Positions 46,801 through 55,490 of a stretch of DNA of 64,000 nt are shown in pieces. Origin of the DNA: Saccharomycodes ludwigii (lineage: Eukaryota > Ascomycota > Saccharomycetes > Saccharomycodales > Saccharomycodaceae). Position 1 is the first letter of the stretch. Each line of letters starts with the position of its first letter. The DNA lies in assembly GCF_020623625.1 (NCBI RefSeq), contig NC_060201.1, positions 992,001 through 1,056,000 of the forward strand, given 5' to 3'. Under the pieces are notes generated by a model. That model was not told the DNA's origin. It did not search any database and was given only the letters and a program-made list of their open reading frames with translations. Made by a program: the position numbers and the translations under genes.

Positions 46801-49800
46801 TTTAAAAAATCGTACGGCTTAATATCATTGTTGATTGAAGCCGCACTTAATAACTTCAACCACCTCAAAATATCTCTTAAATTGAATTCCCAAGGAGAGC
46901 CAGAAGACCCCCATGTTTTTTTAATTGTTACCTCCTCTTCTAGTCTAGACATGGTTGCAATCATCTTGGAACAAATATCGGGATCAATATTAGGGTATAA
47001 ATGTTTGGCAATCAAAGAAAGGTCTTCAGAAGTAAGAATGTCCACATAAACAACACTAAAACGGTTAACAAAAGATTTTGGTAGTCCCTTTCTACCCCCA
47101 CCTTGATATTGAGGGTTTTGAGCTGCAAAAACTAAGAAATTTGGATGTTTTGAAAAAGTTTTGTCTAATTCTGGGATATAAGCCTCACCACGGTGATCTA
47201 AACAGGCGTTTAAACCTTCCAATACTGATTGTGAGGCTAGATTCATTTCATCCAACAAAACCCATTCACCATTCTGCATAGCTCTCAAAAATGGAGCATC
47301 TCTCCACAAAAATTCACCAGTTCTTTCCCCTGGTACATCAGAACCGAATAAATCAACCAAATCTGTTTGCTCAGACAAATTTATACGTGTCAATTTGTTT
47401 CCTGTAGCATCAGCCAAAGCTGAAACTAAACTAGTCTTACCAACACCAGGACTACCCTCCAGCAAAATCGGCTTATTCACTTGCATCGCTCTAACTACTT
47501 TCATTAGATTGCTGGAAGTAGTAGGTGTTTCCATATTAAAAGAAGGTGTATTTGCTGTATCTGGTATTCTAGTAACTTCAAATAGTCCACAAGAAAGTTT
47601 AGAATCAGTAAGTTCAATTGAAAATCTGTCTTGTAAATAAATGGATAAATCTTTATTTACTAAGGACGATAATTTATCAACACAGTCTTTTTTCTGTGCT
47701 ACTAAAATCTTGGAATTTTCTGCTAAATATGCCGTATTGTTTGTACCCAACGCGTCAATGAAAACCATTGAAGCACCATGCAACAAAGCTGCATAGCTAT
47801 CATGTACTTTGGGAGTAACAGAATTAACAAAGTCGATCCATGCTAAAATATCACGAAGCGATATTACACCACTAGCAACATTACCAGCTCCATATTTCAT
47901 GGCATACCATTCCGAAAATTTGACAATTGGATCAACCAGAGTTCTGGATTTCTTTTCTAACTTGGAAGAAACAATCATGCGGACATCTTGAAAGTCTTCC
48001 ATTGATGGAACCCAAATTTCAGTAAAACGATTCCGCAAAGCTGGCGACAACTCTTTCTTACCGTAATCACCACCTGGATTCATAGTGGCAAAAAATTGAA
48101 ATCCACCATCAGCTGTAATAAAATTATCTACAGAGCCCTTTTCTGCTAGTAACAAGCTTCTTTCCGGTTCCAAAACACTGTTTAATCTTTCCAAAACAGA
48201 ATCATCAGCTAAGGATATTTCATCCAACAAAAAGAAATTTCCCTCTTTCATAGCCTGTATTAAGGGCCCATCACACCATTCAAACAAAACTTTCATATTA
48301 TCGCGTTTGCTCTTAATGGCATTTCTTGTTTCCAAGTCAACAGCTGTTTCAGGTAGTTTGTCATACATTTCTAGCAAAAGTGCCAAGTCGGTGCCCTTTT
48401 CTACGTTTAATACAGATGTTAATAAAGAGCACAAATCAGATTGTAACATTGATCTATTACGAACGGGTCTTTGGGCACCTAATATATCACCTGTTTCTGT
48501 GTTTTGATGAGCATTGATGGTAATTAATTCTTTATTCAGGTATTGTGCGAGCAATTGAACAATAGTGGTTTTACCGCATCCAGTTTCACCAACTAGCAAA
48601 ACTGGTTCATGATTTTTCAAACATGTAGACACTAGAATAGCTAGTCGACGGGCAGCTTTGGTCCAAACAACAGAACTCTTTAATTCCAATAGTTTTTTGT
48701 CCTCCAAGCTCATATAAACTTGGTCCATATTTAGTTTGACTTTCATGACCTTTTCCAAAATATTTTTAACAACACTCTTTTCTTCAACGTTTCTGCACCT
48801 TTCCGCCAATAACATGTATCCATTAGCAGCCAAATCTTCGTAACCAACAGCTTCCCTCAATGCCCAACGAAATAAATCACGTAGCGTTGCAAAACTATTC
48901 TTTTGTTCAAATAAACGATTAGCGGAACGCTGAACCAATAGTTTGCGGTAAACTTCAACAATTTTCTTTGCGTAGGATGGTGCAATTTGACAACGTTCCC
49001 TTAAAATCACCTCCAATTCATCTTGTGGTATTTCGTCAAAATGCAATTCTAAGAAACGATTTCTGAAAGCACGAGACAATATTTTACGGCCACCATATAT
49101 ACCAGGAGGATTTTGAGTGGCAAATAACATAAAATCTGGGTGAGGATGAACCGTTTCCTGTGTTTCAGGGATAAATAATTCCCTATTATCATCTAACAAT
49201 CTATTTAAAGCTTCTAATACATCTGTAGGCGCCAAATTTAACTCATCCAAAACGATCCAATAACCATTCCGTAAAGCTTCAACTAGCACACCCTCTTTAA
49301 AAGACAATTTCCCCGTTTCATCAGTGACATAAGTACCCAAATATTCCTGCAAGTCTGTGTGTTCGTGGTTATTAATACGAACAAATTTATGACCGGTAAT
49401 ATCGGCTAAATATTTGATCATACTAGTCTTACCACTAGAAGTTGGACCTTGAATTAGCACTGGGAATCTTCGACCGGATGTTGCTCTGACTAAATTTAGC
49501 ATATTCTTTTCCACAAATGGTGTTATAATGTATTGAGGCTGTTCTTGAATTTGCTCTGGGCCAGTTTTCATCCAATAGTGTCTAAATTTTACATATTCTG
49601 GACCAGGCGATGGTACTGTTTGAGATAAAACAGATTTTGCATTTTTCAATCTATCGATGGTGTACTTTTTAATTATCGGTTTCAAAATATTTTCAGATTT
49701 TAAATCCAATAATGTTAAAAAACTCATGCAAAACCCTTCATATAAAGAACGACGCAAACCGTATATTCTAACAATATCAACAACGTATAACAAAGTACGA

Positions 49801-52685
49801 GTTAAAGTACGAATACTAAAATGTGGCTTTTGGTTTGAACCGTCTACAATCTTGTTTTCTTCAGCGAGACGCTTAGCTTCTAAATACAACTCGGCAATGT
49901 CATTACCAATCCATTCGTCACTTATACTGTGTTTTCCAATATACTTATCAATAATTCTTAGTAAGTCGTTGATATCTTTATCTGGAGATTGAACATAAAT
50001 TTCCGTGAACCTAGAACGGATACCCCCAGGCAAATCACGTTTACCGACATCTGTGGCCGGATTCATGCATGCAAAAATTCTGAATTCTGGGTGAGCTTTA
50101 ATTGATTCGGCTTCACCTTTCTCCGACAACAATATACTCCTATTTTGAGGTTCGGTCAATAAATCAGCAATGCTTTCTAATGTGTCTGATGAAGCTAAGT
50201 TAATTTCATCTAGCAAGAGCCATTCGCCATTTCTAACGGCTTTAACCAACGAACCTTCCACAAAATCAAACACAAAAGAGTTTTCGATAGACTTGGACTG
50301 TATTTCAAAAACCTTTACCTCTTCATTAAATTTGGTCCATTTTTCTAGGAGTAGTTCCTTTTCGTGAACGTTTAACTTCCTTTTCTTTTTTGGTACGTCT
50401 TCACTTTTAGCATTGTCAATATTAAACGGCTTTGCTAATATAGACGATGCCATCTTGTAAGCTTCGTAAAATAAACGAATGACATTTTTCCACTGTTGTT
50501 TTTGTACACATTTGTGTAAAACTTTATAAAACTTTTCATTTTTCTTCATGGAAAAAGTAGCAACAAAAAGCTCCTCGAACTCTTCCACTAAAGGAATAGC
50601 AATACTTCTGCAGTTTACGGGCTTGTAACCACCCAATAAATCACTCATTTCAGTTTGTTGAGAAACATTAATAACTGTTAATTTCTTATTTATTAAAGAC
50701 GCAACTTGCTGGACTACGGTGGTTTTACCCGTACCGGTTTCACCAACCAACAACACAGGTTCTGTCATATCAACACTCATACAAATCTGTTCCATCAATC
50801 TCTTGGCATGGTTTGTTGTGGCAAACGAAGTTTTATTTATAGTCTTTTTTTGGGTTTTCAATGCAGATTTAGCCAAAATAGCTCTACCAATCTTAATTTC
50901 GTCGGAAGAATTATCAAACTCGGGAACATATTGGGAAGACAAGTACATCTGGATTCTAGAAGATGGAACCTGCAAGCATTCGCCGATAATTTTGACTAAA
51001 GGTGTTAAAGCTCGCAGCTCACTAATAGCAGAAGTAAAGCAATCCAACGTTTCTAAAAATATAGCATCATATAAGGAAGTCTCTAGTAATTGATTAGAAG
51101 CGGAAACATTGTTACGTTGGAAATGGATGTTTATACGGTCGCATAATTTCATTAAATCTCTTACTGAAATAATACGTGGATGAACACCTTTATTTAACGA
51201 AATAAACTGTGGATTTTCTGTTTTGGATTTGACCTGCTCAAAAGTTTCAATTAAAGTAGGTATTATATTTGACAATAATGGATATTTTTCAGATAAAATT
51301 GTTTGTAAATCGGTAGTTGGAGGAACTTCGACGATATTCCATAATCGTTTTCCAATAATATCAATATCTTTTGTTTTGTCAGGTGAAGATGTGATTGTAG
51401 ATAGCAATTGAAAGCCATTACCACATTTAATAATTTGTCCTCGATTGGGAATAACCAACTCTTTTTTTTCCAATAGAGTTAATAATACAGAGGCTATTTC
51501 AGTTGGAGCTCTGTCAATATCTTCAATCAGAACCCACTTACCTTCTTTCACAGCGGTGGTCAAAACACCATTTTTCCAAACAAAGGTGCCTGGTTTCGAG
51601 CCTGATGTATAAGTACCCAATAAAAGTTTAGCATCGGTTTGTTCTCCTAAATGGATTTTTATTAGTGAAGATGAATCATTTGGAGAAATACAGTTATGCA
51701 ACTCATTAATTAAAAAAGTTTTACCACAACCAGAAGGTCCATGGATCAAAACTGGCTTCGAGCATTGAATGTAAGAAGCAACGGTTTTAATTGAGGCTAA
51801 AGCTTGCGCAGTTGGTACTAATTCGGAGTTGTTTAGTGTTGATACCTCTTTATTGTATTGGTTTAAATTAATTACTAATACACCAAAAACGGAAACAACA
51901 AAGGGGCTCAAGTCAGAAGCTGAGATAACAAAACGTTGTAAAAGATTTGTTTCATCTGTGATAGTAGGCAATTTCATAAAAACGGAAAATCTAGCAGCTT
52001 CGTTTAATTCCAAAAATTTGAAATTTACATTATTTTGTTTATCAAACTTTCCTAGCAACTCTTTATTTTCATTTTGAATATACTTTGAAATTAAAGTTAG
52101 AGTAGCTGATTCTGCTATATCCAAAGCGTACGATAAAATTTTGATGGATAAAAATTTGTCGATACTGGAGATCTTTTCACTTTTCAATAAATTGTACAAA
52201 ATATCGGTATTAATAAACTTTATAAATCTCTCCTTATCTTGGTATAAAAATCTATAGTAAGATAACAAAACTGTGTGAACTTTTTGAGGATTTGTTTGTA
52301 AAAAAGCGTTTAAATATTCTAAATTATTATTAACAAAGTATTCAATTAGATTACTTGTTTCTGGAGCAAGGGTGATTATTTCTCCCATTGAATTCAAGAT
52401 ATCAAGCATAAGCAGGGTATTTGTATTTTTGTTAATGTTTTTTTTTTCAAAAATATTAACCCATCTAGCAACGATTTCGATAAAAATGGATCTATAAATA
52501 TACAAGTGTTCAACTGAATAGTTCAAACTCTTGAAACTTAATTCGTTTAAATTTTCTTGAACTGATTTTTTCACATCAAATTGGAAAATTGCATCTTCAT
52601 GAAATGGGCCATATACGTCTTGGACAGAATGAAATCTTTTATTACACTTATTCAGATCTATAATAATATCATTTATGGAAGACAT
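37893..52685 (-). CDS. MDN1: Midasin (Mdn1/Rea1), dynein-like AAA+ ribosome assembly ATPase
   Basis: The 4930-aa protein (S. cerevisiae 4910) removes assembly factors such as Ytm1 and Rsa4 from pre-60S particles in the nucleolus and nucleoplasm. Six AAA+ modules are seen from their Walker A motifs: GPSGCGKT near residue 313, GETGTGKT near 645, GPTSSGKT near 1080, GETGCGKT near 1365, GSPGVGKT near 1742 and GPTSSGKT near 2050. A long helical linker follows, then an Asp/Glu-rich region at about 4050-4590. The C-terminal MIDAS domain contains IAIDDSKSMSES (DxSxS motif near 4727) and binds UBL-domain substrates. It is one uninterrupted frame of 14.8 kb with no intron. It corresponds to YLR106C, with SEN2 downstream and REX3 divergent. 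Confidence 0.99.
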   Translation of the reverse strand: MSSINDIIIDLNKCNKRFHSVQDVYGPFHEDAIFQFDVKKSVQENLNELSFKSLNYSVEHLYIYRSIFIEIVARWVNIFEKKNINKNTNTLLMLDILNSMGEIITLAPETSNLIEYFVNNNLEYLNAFLQTNPQKVHTVLLSYYRFLYQDKERFIKFINTDILYNLLKSEKISSIDKFLSIKILSYALDIAESATLTLISKYIQNENKELLGKFDKQNNVNFKFLELNEAARFSVFMKLPTITDETNLLQRFVISASDLSPFVVSVFGVLVINLNQYNKEVSTLNNSELVPTAQALASIKTVASYIQCSKPVLIHGPSGCGKTFLINELHNCISPNDSSSLIKIHLGEQTDAKLLLGTYTSGSKPGTFVWKNGVLTTAVKEGKWVLIEDIDRAPTEIASVLLTLLEKKELVIPNRGQIIKCGNGFQLLSTITSSPDKTKDIDIIGKRLWNIVEVPPTTDLQTILSEKYPLLSNIIPTLIETFEQVKSKTENPQFISLNKGVHPRIISVRDLMKLCDRINIHFQRNNVSASNQLLETSLYDAIFLETLDCFTSAISELRALTPLVKIIGECLQVPSSRIQMYLSSQYVPEFDNSSDEIKIGRAILAKSALKTQKKTINKTSFATTNHAKRLMEQICMSVDMTEPVLLVGETGTGKTTVVQQVASLINKKLTVINVSQQTEMSDLLGGYKPVNCRSIAIPLVEEFEELFVATFSMKKNEKFYKVLHKCVQKQQWKNVIRLFYEAYKMASSILAKPFNIDNAKSEDVPKKKRKLNVHEKELLLEKWTKFNEEVKVFEIQSKSIENSFVFDFVEGSLVKAVRNGEWLLLDEINLASSDTLESIADLLTEPQNRSILLSEKGEAESIKAHPEFRIFACMNPATDVGKRDLPGGIRSRFTEIYVQSPDKDINDLLRIIDKYIGKHSISDEWIGNDIAELYLEAKRLAEENKIVDGSNQKPHFSIRTLTRTLLYVVDIVRIYGLRRSLYEGFCMSFLTLLDLKSENILKPIIKKYTIDRLKNAKSVLSQTVPSPGPEYVKFRHYWMKTGPEQIQEQPQYIITPFVEKNMLNLVRATSGRRFPVLIQGPTSSGKTSMIKYLADITGHKFVRINNHEHTDLQEYLGTYVTDETGKLSFKEGVLVEALRNGYWIVLDELNLAPTDVLEALNRLLDDNRELFIPETQETVHPHPDFMLFATQNPPGIYGGRKILSRAFRNRFLELHFDEIPQDELEVILRERCQIAPSYAKKIVEVYRKLLVQRSANRLFEQKNSFATLRDLFRWALREAVGYEDLAANGYMLLAERCRNVEEKSVVKNILEKVMKVKLNMDQVYMSLEDKKLLELKSSVVWTKAARRLAILVSTCLKNHEPVLLVGETGCGKTTIVQLLAQYLNKELITINAHQNTETGDILGAQRPVRNRSMLQSDLCSLLTSVLNVEKGTDLALLLEMYDKLPETAVDLETRNAIKSKRDNMKVLFEWCDGPLIQAMKEGNFFLLDEISLADDSVLERLNSVLEPERSLLLAEKGSVDNFITADGGFQFFATMNPGGDYGKKELSPALRNRFTEIWVPSMEDFQDVRMIVSSKLEKKSRTLVDPIVKFSEWYAMKYGAGNVASGVISLRDILAWIDFVNSVTPKVHDSYAALLHGASMVFIDALGTNNTAYLAENSKILVAQKKDCVDKLSSLVNKDLSIYLQDRFSIELTDSKLSCGLFEVTRIPDTANTPSFNMETPTTSSNLMKVVRAMQVNKPILLEGSPGVGKTSLVSALADATGNKLTRINLSEQTDLVDLFGSDVPGERTGEFLWRDAPFLRAMQNGEWVLLDEMNLASQSVLEGLNACLDHRGEAYIPELDKTFSKHPNFLVFAAQNPQYQGGGRKGLPKSFVNRFSVVYVDILTSEDLSLIAKHLYPNIDPDICSKMIATMSRLEEEVTIKKTWGSSGSPWEFNLRDILRWLKLLSAASINNDIKPYDFLNIIVTQRFRTKEDRVIANNLISEVFGSVGKRGNFYNLSKDYVQINGELSKRNVLNQYINNDHLLPLQCNYEIYESVLRCINYNWPLILVGPTSSGKTGIIRFISEIVGAKVIEFSMNNDIDSMDILGGYEQVDLVRKISYVVEELKFLLKELIIVNTCADSVNANPATILYDYISSNVISPKNFEEFRFLFNELTKALSRVEILKLIDTKIEHLHAVLKEQRSVRFEWFDGMLVKAVENGDWLVLDNANLCSPSVLDRLNSLLENNGSLVINECNLADGSPRIVKPHKNFRLFLTVDPRYGELSRAMRNRGVEVYVESIETRATVFDKLSLDFLPKNPLFGSDIDERFLSISLQERSVPISKFVPACISFFLPFTRLYDVILMGASSDSIVSLIPFSDLKEFETWKNNVLSYKFFSESALISKFSDFIECLKKLDLPNNLRKLYGNCQGISEELLGSPNTFVDSQALCTVLNEYILSSIKESNEYAASADAVFLFETVSQQIEEEKLLEFTFKKAAHGKLNELNYLQQSAAYTNGRVMKNPPKIPIFNLLNNINKFILNELAGKSLFKTKEKYKILLGLCLIWNCAFDISLDKNEAKLRVFHELLSNWVERNRQYINTDAVLYFIQEFGSSLELTTGVSMHLIWESFRVKYPSSSENWSKIYKIRELFSLFDETIKSQFNDTYGSIVELRETLFVIVNRILNDELFDASSVISKIENSLLDLNNVSSKFLIKRNHYFLQEFDSLTRLVFRKDPELESLIISFSPNSSIPSDKLCKLVTNSYTYPCVFDLLWKKIGDKFVSFTKDVIVPEVFISSISKVNHLKESQGFQVSQTLDDLSSLLRSFIVSSPVLLEDKLLYFANILKDLYYKIVSLHLRDSNVASKSANELYEQIESCDNESFKRIHNRFLFPCILNMEKKNINWESLGRTWILLSVGLLQLYVPSSAYDPAIREYVFYDIYLKQKSISESILKNWKAVGTTISGDIPIYTEEACKKFTVSKVPEKPQVYRPPGSIDQLFDEWNAFMKTNVDYQIIESLLASLTEITEMSKDRLEMFHQTSSQFLYRLESHYSIYVDLNDIFMGYVYGIKFGFDLIKLSKCAASTGPNLDPIMCADILAISNEDLVVEWFNNLTNYFKTKSVDATAVDTLLLYFIKVFKFHQRSDKLRGLFSEVLNALYYRWSLRRMKDEEKANQDSSMFKYTDDSEANAEEEFKRLFPDYEEIMSTSATNNKDEGSIGSLNEIYYDLASTYMELFSNSEYGYDEMVEEGSKITEILYKTCTGSTLTGLSENGLMAVIQKVSKEINSFKATTEENPLDFYRDYSIVESRKSIKMVESLLNSVNANLEKWPEHGTLTELFRICTEYLEYPICTPIARLLQKIEQIYTFVSEWEKYASSQVSMKSHINELTQLVVSWRKLELSTWNELFNSEDKILEKQIGKWWFYLFENIIVVNSKKDATNSSETYGSLFSVLNLFFSKSSLGEFTARLKLVKAFALHISSLTDIDYVILHSLENAIQFYQQFKPMVDEHIHTGRKDLEKDVKEVILLASWKDVNIDALKQSSRRSHNNLYKLVRKYRCLISGSVLSFIESGMPSITGNLSNSIPETQIAYFKHNASFSTSRKILQQSTEWESRSEPLKNVELVERNMKVYANKVSGEEFPNLYDFAMEIKKRADILRSETPTVYKKDLKKVISSLKNQKTKLVTDTIKELKRIGLKTNFREDIHKVQSSVTSILVNTKNFGETEFEGCDIYFFRLLDLLPRLRSSVASPNEDLQPGIASRGMAMAENLIFSLLTSRDPLYKLGSNFGKFEGLRKLLEDFVCSDEIFSMHGFSLKDKFSSFKYCIKWLPTIIDYALNSLSYCCGIQGINLDVSILEDFKRSFEQYSIKSRNVHILDNTVSKLISDFENKISVFMTYLSNSDEKAVSFIFTAVANWIKNCQHSVDFDDNPVIRENASIEKVDNSFRKLYTSIIVSTQKIMECHGPAIDTDTDKWLLLVNQRLHGYVKNLFSKQVTINLEECCKILFNNDFDRGDFVILKALASFTLPIINSYFKLFASILNKTRHNYYNTSRATFVFCSLLSTLCKDGFCSPEPPSETTEDNNMQDGTGLGDGEGANSNKEDVEEDEDLLEDAATSNPDQKEKDENEENEDKDDSIEMENDFAGELEDISDDEKENNEEEEEEEEEEGSDEDGLDEAIDDLNEDAIDEKMWNEEAPEDSKEKESDELSGNKQEDDMQAAENEEANKPPESENPVGKPDDEDKAEGEDDGSDNEDEEQDVGEQEDEVRNDEDSDYLDKGVEEVETMDLPDDMNLDSENDDEEDDNEKENEKEEKEGEEEENIGSGEEFEDNMDISELDNDNAKQVSNEEEEEEEEEEEELANTSEGEKDEEELDDAHDIDLENSGAAEDDKDNSDKELEPETMVEEEQKDGDKNGDDNNKDDLMEGLNAAEDADEHKMTDEVSAQQESGNKGSGADASDFQEEQNDVGGSGNAQEQDSNENKEQPENQVNDTSRDQARENLRQLGDSLKEFHRRHQDIQEAGTSDENVQEDKANLNPTEFEHVDGASSNTDTQALGSTSQDQATGIDEDMAIDDDLEDEENAENPMEDINMENDQVEEEILEEGTEQVDQQAKDNKGKGENGLIGERNERDAISEGEVLNFSLDDASDSVDELDYIIREDGNEDAVEPPRSIEESRILWQKNEVETTELASGLSEQLRLILEPTLATKLRGDYKTGKRLNMKRIIPYIASQFRKDKIWLRRTKPSKRQYQIMIAIDDSKSMSESKSTDLAFQSICLVSKALTQLESGGLSIVKFGGNTKEVLKFDQPFSQETGAKVFQWFDFQDTKTDIKKLVAQSIKIFEEARSSSDSDLWQLEIIISDGVCEDHATIQRLVRRARENKIMLVFVILDGINSSESIVEMSQVKYVPDALGNMNLQVDKYLDTFPFEFYVVVHDITELPEMLSIILRQYFSELASM

Positions 52686-53280
52686 TATGAAGTATTATGG
52701 AATTGTTTTTATTTTTTTTATTCTTTTTTTTTTTTTTTTTTTGTTTTTTTTTTTGTTGTTTTTTTCCTTCTGAGTATGGTTTGTATATTTTGATATAAGT
52801 TGGAAATGATTAACTGAAAGCTTACTAAAAACCAAAATTATGATATTTATTTTATTTATTTTTATTTAATTGAAAAGATGAAAAAGAAACGAGAAAAAAA
52901 AAATAAAAAAAAAAAAAAGAAACGTTAAAAAAAAGTGGAAAAGTACATTTATTTGGTCATGTGACCATCTTTTTTTTTTTTTTTTTTGTTTATTTTAGAA
53001 TATAAATAATTTTAATTGATACTTAAAACAATCTAAGGTCACAATACTCAAAAATACATTTTAAAATAAAAACAAATAATGAAAACAACTTTTTTTATTT
53101 TTATTTACATATATATATATTGTCAAACTTTTAATACGAAGACGGTACTTGAGACCTTCTAACAATTAAGCTATTAAATTGTTCAAATAAGATAAATTTC
53201 TTACTGCTCTATTAGGTAACCATATTTATCAACATAAACAGGAACATAAAAAGGAAAAGAGAAACTTCTCCCCACGAAAA
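52686..53280. other. Divergent MDN1/REX3 intergenic region
   Basis: About 600 bp of A- and T-rich sequence. The most distinct element is the inverted repeat TGGTCA-TG-TGACCA at 52954-52967, which contains a CATGTG E-box. No clear PAC (GATGAG) or RRPE motif, expected for a ribosome-biogenesis gene, was seen. Confidence 0.55.
52954..52967. promoter_or_regulatory. Inverted repeat TGGTCATGTGACCA with E-box core
   Basis: Six-base arms are perfect inverted repeats around TG; the other strand reads GTCACATG, which fits RTCACRTG. It lies about 270 bp upstream of MDN1 and 315 bp upstream of REX3, so it could serve both genes. Confidence 0.4.
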
Positions 53281-54444
53281 ATGGATATTAAGTTAAGGCC
53301 TATAGATTTAAAAAACAATATTTGTCCATTCCAAGACAGATATAAATATTTACAAAAAATATTCACATCATTAAAGAAATATTATCCTCGCGAAAATATT
53401 CATTCCAAACTATCTGAAAAATGTAAATCCATGGAGGTCAATATTGCCAAAAAAGCTAGAACAAAACAAAGTTATAATTTTCAAATAAGTGTGTTACTTC
53501 GTGATATTATTAAGTACAAAGGTGATTTCAAAAAAATACTATCCAGTTCCTCGGTACCAACATCAGCTAATTCTGCTGTTAATAAAAAAACTATTTTGCA
53601 ACAGTTAGAAACAATGCTACTCAGTGAAGATATTCTCAAGCAAAACAATTATATAATGGAGGTTCCTAATTTCTCCTTAGAAAGTCAAGCTGATGAAAAT
53701 AAGGTTTATGTTTCATGTCGACGTTGTGATACAAAATTTAAAAGGGACCAAATCATGAAACCAACAAAGTGTCTATACCATTCCTTAAGAAAAGTTAGGA
53801 ACAAAGACAAGAAAACAATAAGTTTCCCATGCTGTGGGGGTGATGAAAATAGTGTTGGATGCACAGAAAGCAAATTCCATGTTTTCCAAGGCATCACGGT
53901 TGAGGAAATGAGTTTTATCTCAGAGTTTAAAACTACGGATGATATAGACGGCGATGAAAACGTTTTAGCATTAGACTGTGAGATGGGATACACCTCTAAA
54001 GGCTATGAAATGATAAGGCTAACCATCGTTGAGTTTTTCACCAAAAAAATTGTTTATGACAAAATTGTACAAACCGTGGGGGAAGTTATAGATCTAAACT
54101 CTAAATTTAGTGGAGTTCATCAAATTGATTGTACAACGGCTCCTACATTTGAATTGGCACGAAAGGAATTTTTAAATAAAAAATTAATCAACAAAAATAG
54201 TATATTAATTGGGCATGGTCTAGAAAATGATGTAAATGTGATGAGGATAGTCCATCGTAGGATTATTGACACTGCTATTTTGTATTCCAGTAACAATAAG
54301 TTTAAAATTAGTTTAAAAGAATTAGCATTTCAGCACCTAAGTAGGAGAATTCAAACCGGTGAACACGATAGCAGCGAGGATGCTATTGCAACAATGGATA
54401 TTATAAAGAAAAAAATAAACATGCCGTATGGAAAAGAAGAGTAA
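53281..54444 (+). CDS. REX3: Rex3, DEDDh RNA exonuclease
   Basis: A 3'-5' exonuclease of the REX family that matures the RNA of RNase MRP and, with Rex1/Rex2, U5 and RNase P RNAs. The 387-aa product (S. cerevisiae 404) has a Cys/His zinc-binding block (CRRCDTKFKRDQIMKPTKC, later CCGG) at about residues 144-195 and a C-terminal exonuclease domain. The catalytic set is complete: Asp232 and Glu234 (ALDCEMGY), Asp317 (GLENDV), His362 and Asp367 (EHDSSEDA). It lies beside MDN1 in divergent orientation, as YLR107W does. The 3' end is only 80 bp from the convergent FIN1 stop. Confidence 0.96.
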   Translation: MDIKLRPIDLKNNICPFQDRYKYLQKIFTSLKKYYPRENIHSKLSEKCKSMEVNIAKKARTKQSYNFQISVLLRDIIKYKGDFKKILSSSSVPTSANSAVNKKTILQQLETMLLSEDILKQNNYIMEVPNFSLESQADENKVYVSCRRCDTKFKRDQIMKPTKCLYHSLRKVRNKDKKTISFPCCGGDENSVGCTESKFHVFQGITVEEMSFISEFKTTDDIDGDENVLALDCEMGYTSKGYEMIRLTIVEFFTKKIVYDKIVQTVGEVIDLNSKFSGVHQIDCTTAPTFELARKEFLNKKLINKNSILIGHGLENDVNVMRIVHRRIIDTAILYSSNNKFKISLKELAFQHLSRRIQTGEHDSSEDAIATMDIIKKKINMPYGKEE

Positions 54445-54524
54445 AAGTTGAAAAAAAAAAAAAAAAAGGAAAATTACGATATGTATACTAACATTTAACC
54501 TATTTATATAATAAGATTAAAAAA

Positions 54525-55490
54525 TTATTTTTGTTTATTAATTATTATATCCAACTTGTGCTCAATTGCATCTTGACGTTTTAAAACCTGTAATAAAATA
54601 GAAAGAATTTCATCTTTTTTATCGCCTGTATCCAATAAACTATTATGATGTATTTCCTGCTCTTGTTCTATTAGGGATGGGTCATTACTTGACATGGAAG
54701 TGTCTGGTAAATTAAAAGTAACTTTTTTTTTTGTGACACTAATTGGATCATCCATTTTATGATCAGACTTTTCATCTTTTGCAAAAACTTCAGGTTTCAA
54801 AGCGCTTTTTATTGGTGTATTTTGCACTTCCTCTTCAAGAAGTTTTGTTAGCAAGTTTCTTTTGCTGTGGAAGGGGGTGGTATCTAGCTTATCGTATTCA
54901 GTTTCCATTATATCTTTTTTTTCTGGGGAATTCTTTTTCAATTGACTAAATCTTGAACGTATTCTGTTTAAACTTCCATCACCACCTATGGTACGCGTAG
55001 GACTTAATTTCAAAGGGGATGTTGGAAATTCATAGTTTAATATTTCTTTTGATACAGGTTTATGCACATTTTTGGGTTTATCTATTTTATTGGTGGTGCT
55101 ATTACCAACAGAATATATCCTTGATTTTATACCGTTTCCGCGTGATATTAAATTGTTGTATTTGGTAGGAGATACCAATCTTTTCTTTTTCGGTGTGAGC
55201 AGCGGTGTGGTAGTTAGGGCTACCGATTCATATATTGAAGAGGTGTTTGTTCTTTTAATAGCAATTCTTTTATTTTTATCAGGCGATATCCTTATAGCTG
55301 GTTTATTAAATACGGGTGACAGTCTTTTAAACACATTAGAACTATTATTGTTATTTTCAGTTGTACTGTTTGTTAAATTATTGATAGTATTACCTATATC
55401 CCTAAGTGGGAATTTATTATTAGTAATTGAAGAAGAGCTTGTGTGTCTAATGGTATTATTATTATTATTATTATTATTATTGGTATTCAT
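54525..55490 (-). CDS. FIN1: Fin1-like spindle-pole/spindle filament protein
   Basis: Fin1 self-assembles into filaments on the anaphase spindle and recruits Glc7 phosphatase; CDK phosphorylation and 14-3-3 binding restrain it. Recognisable blocks are PLRDIGNTI near the N-terminus, RLSPVFNKPAIRISPDK, FPTSPLKLSPTRTIGGDGS and LNRIRSRFSQ, several SP/TP CDK-type sites, and a C-terminal coiled coil (EILSILLQVLKRQDAIEHKL). The start was placed at the Met before the poly-Asn run (321 aa; S. cerevisiae 291) because Fin1 begins shortly before the RDIGNT block. An in-frame ATG at 55628 would add 46 residues. It corresponds to YDR130C, sitting between YLR107W and YDR131C equivalents. Confidence 0.93.
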   Translation of the reverse strand: MNTNNNNNNNNNTIRHTSSSSITNNKFPLRDIGNTINNLTNSTTENNNNSSNVFKRLSPVFNKPAIRISPDKNKRIAIKRTNTSSIYESVALTTTPLLTPKKKRLVSPTKYNNLISRGNGIKSRIYSVGNSTTNKIDKPKNVHKPVSKEILNYEFPTSPLKLSPTRTIGGDGSLNRIRSRFSQLKKNSPEKKDIMETEYDKLDTTPFHSKRNLLTKLLEEEVQNTPIKSALKPEVFAKDEKSDHKMDDPISVTKKKVTFNLPDTSMSSNDPSLIEQEQEIHHNSLLDTGDKKDEILSILLQVLKRQDAIEHKLDIIINKQK

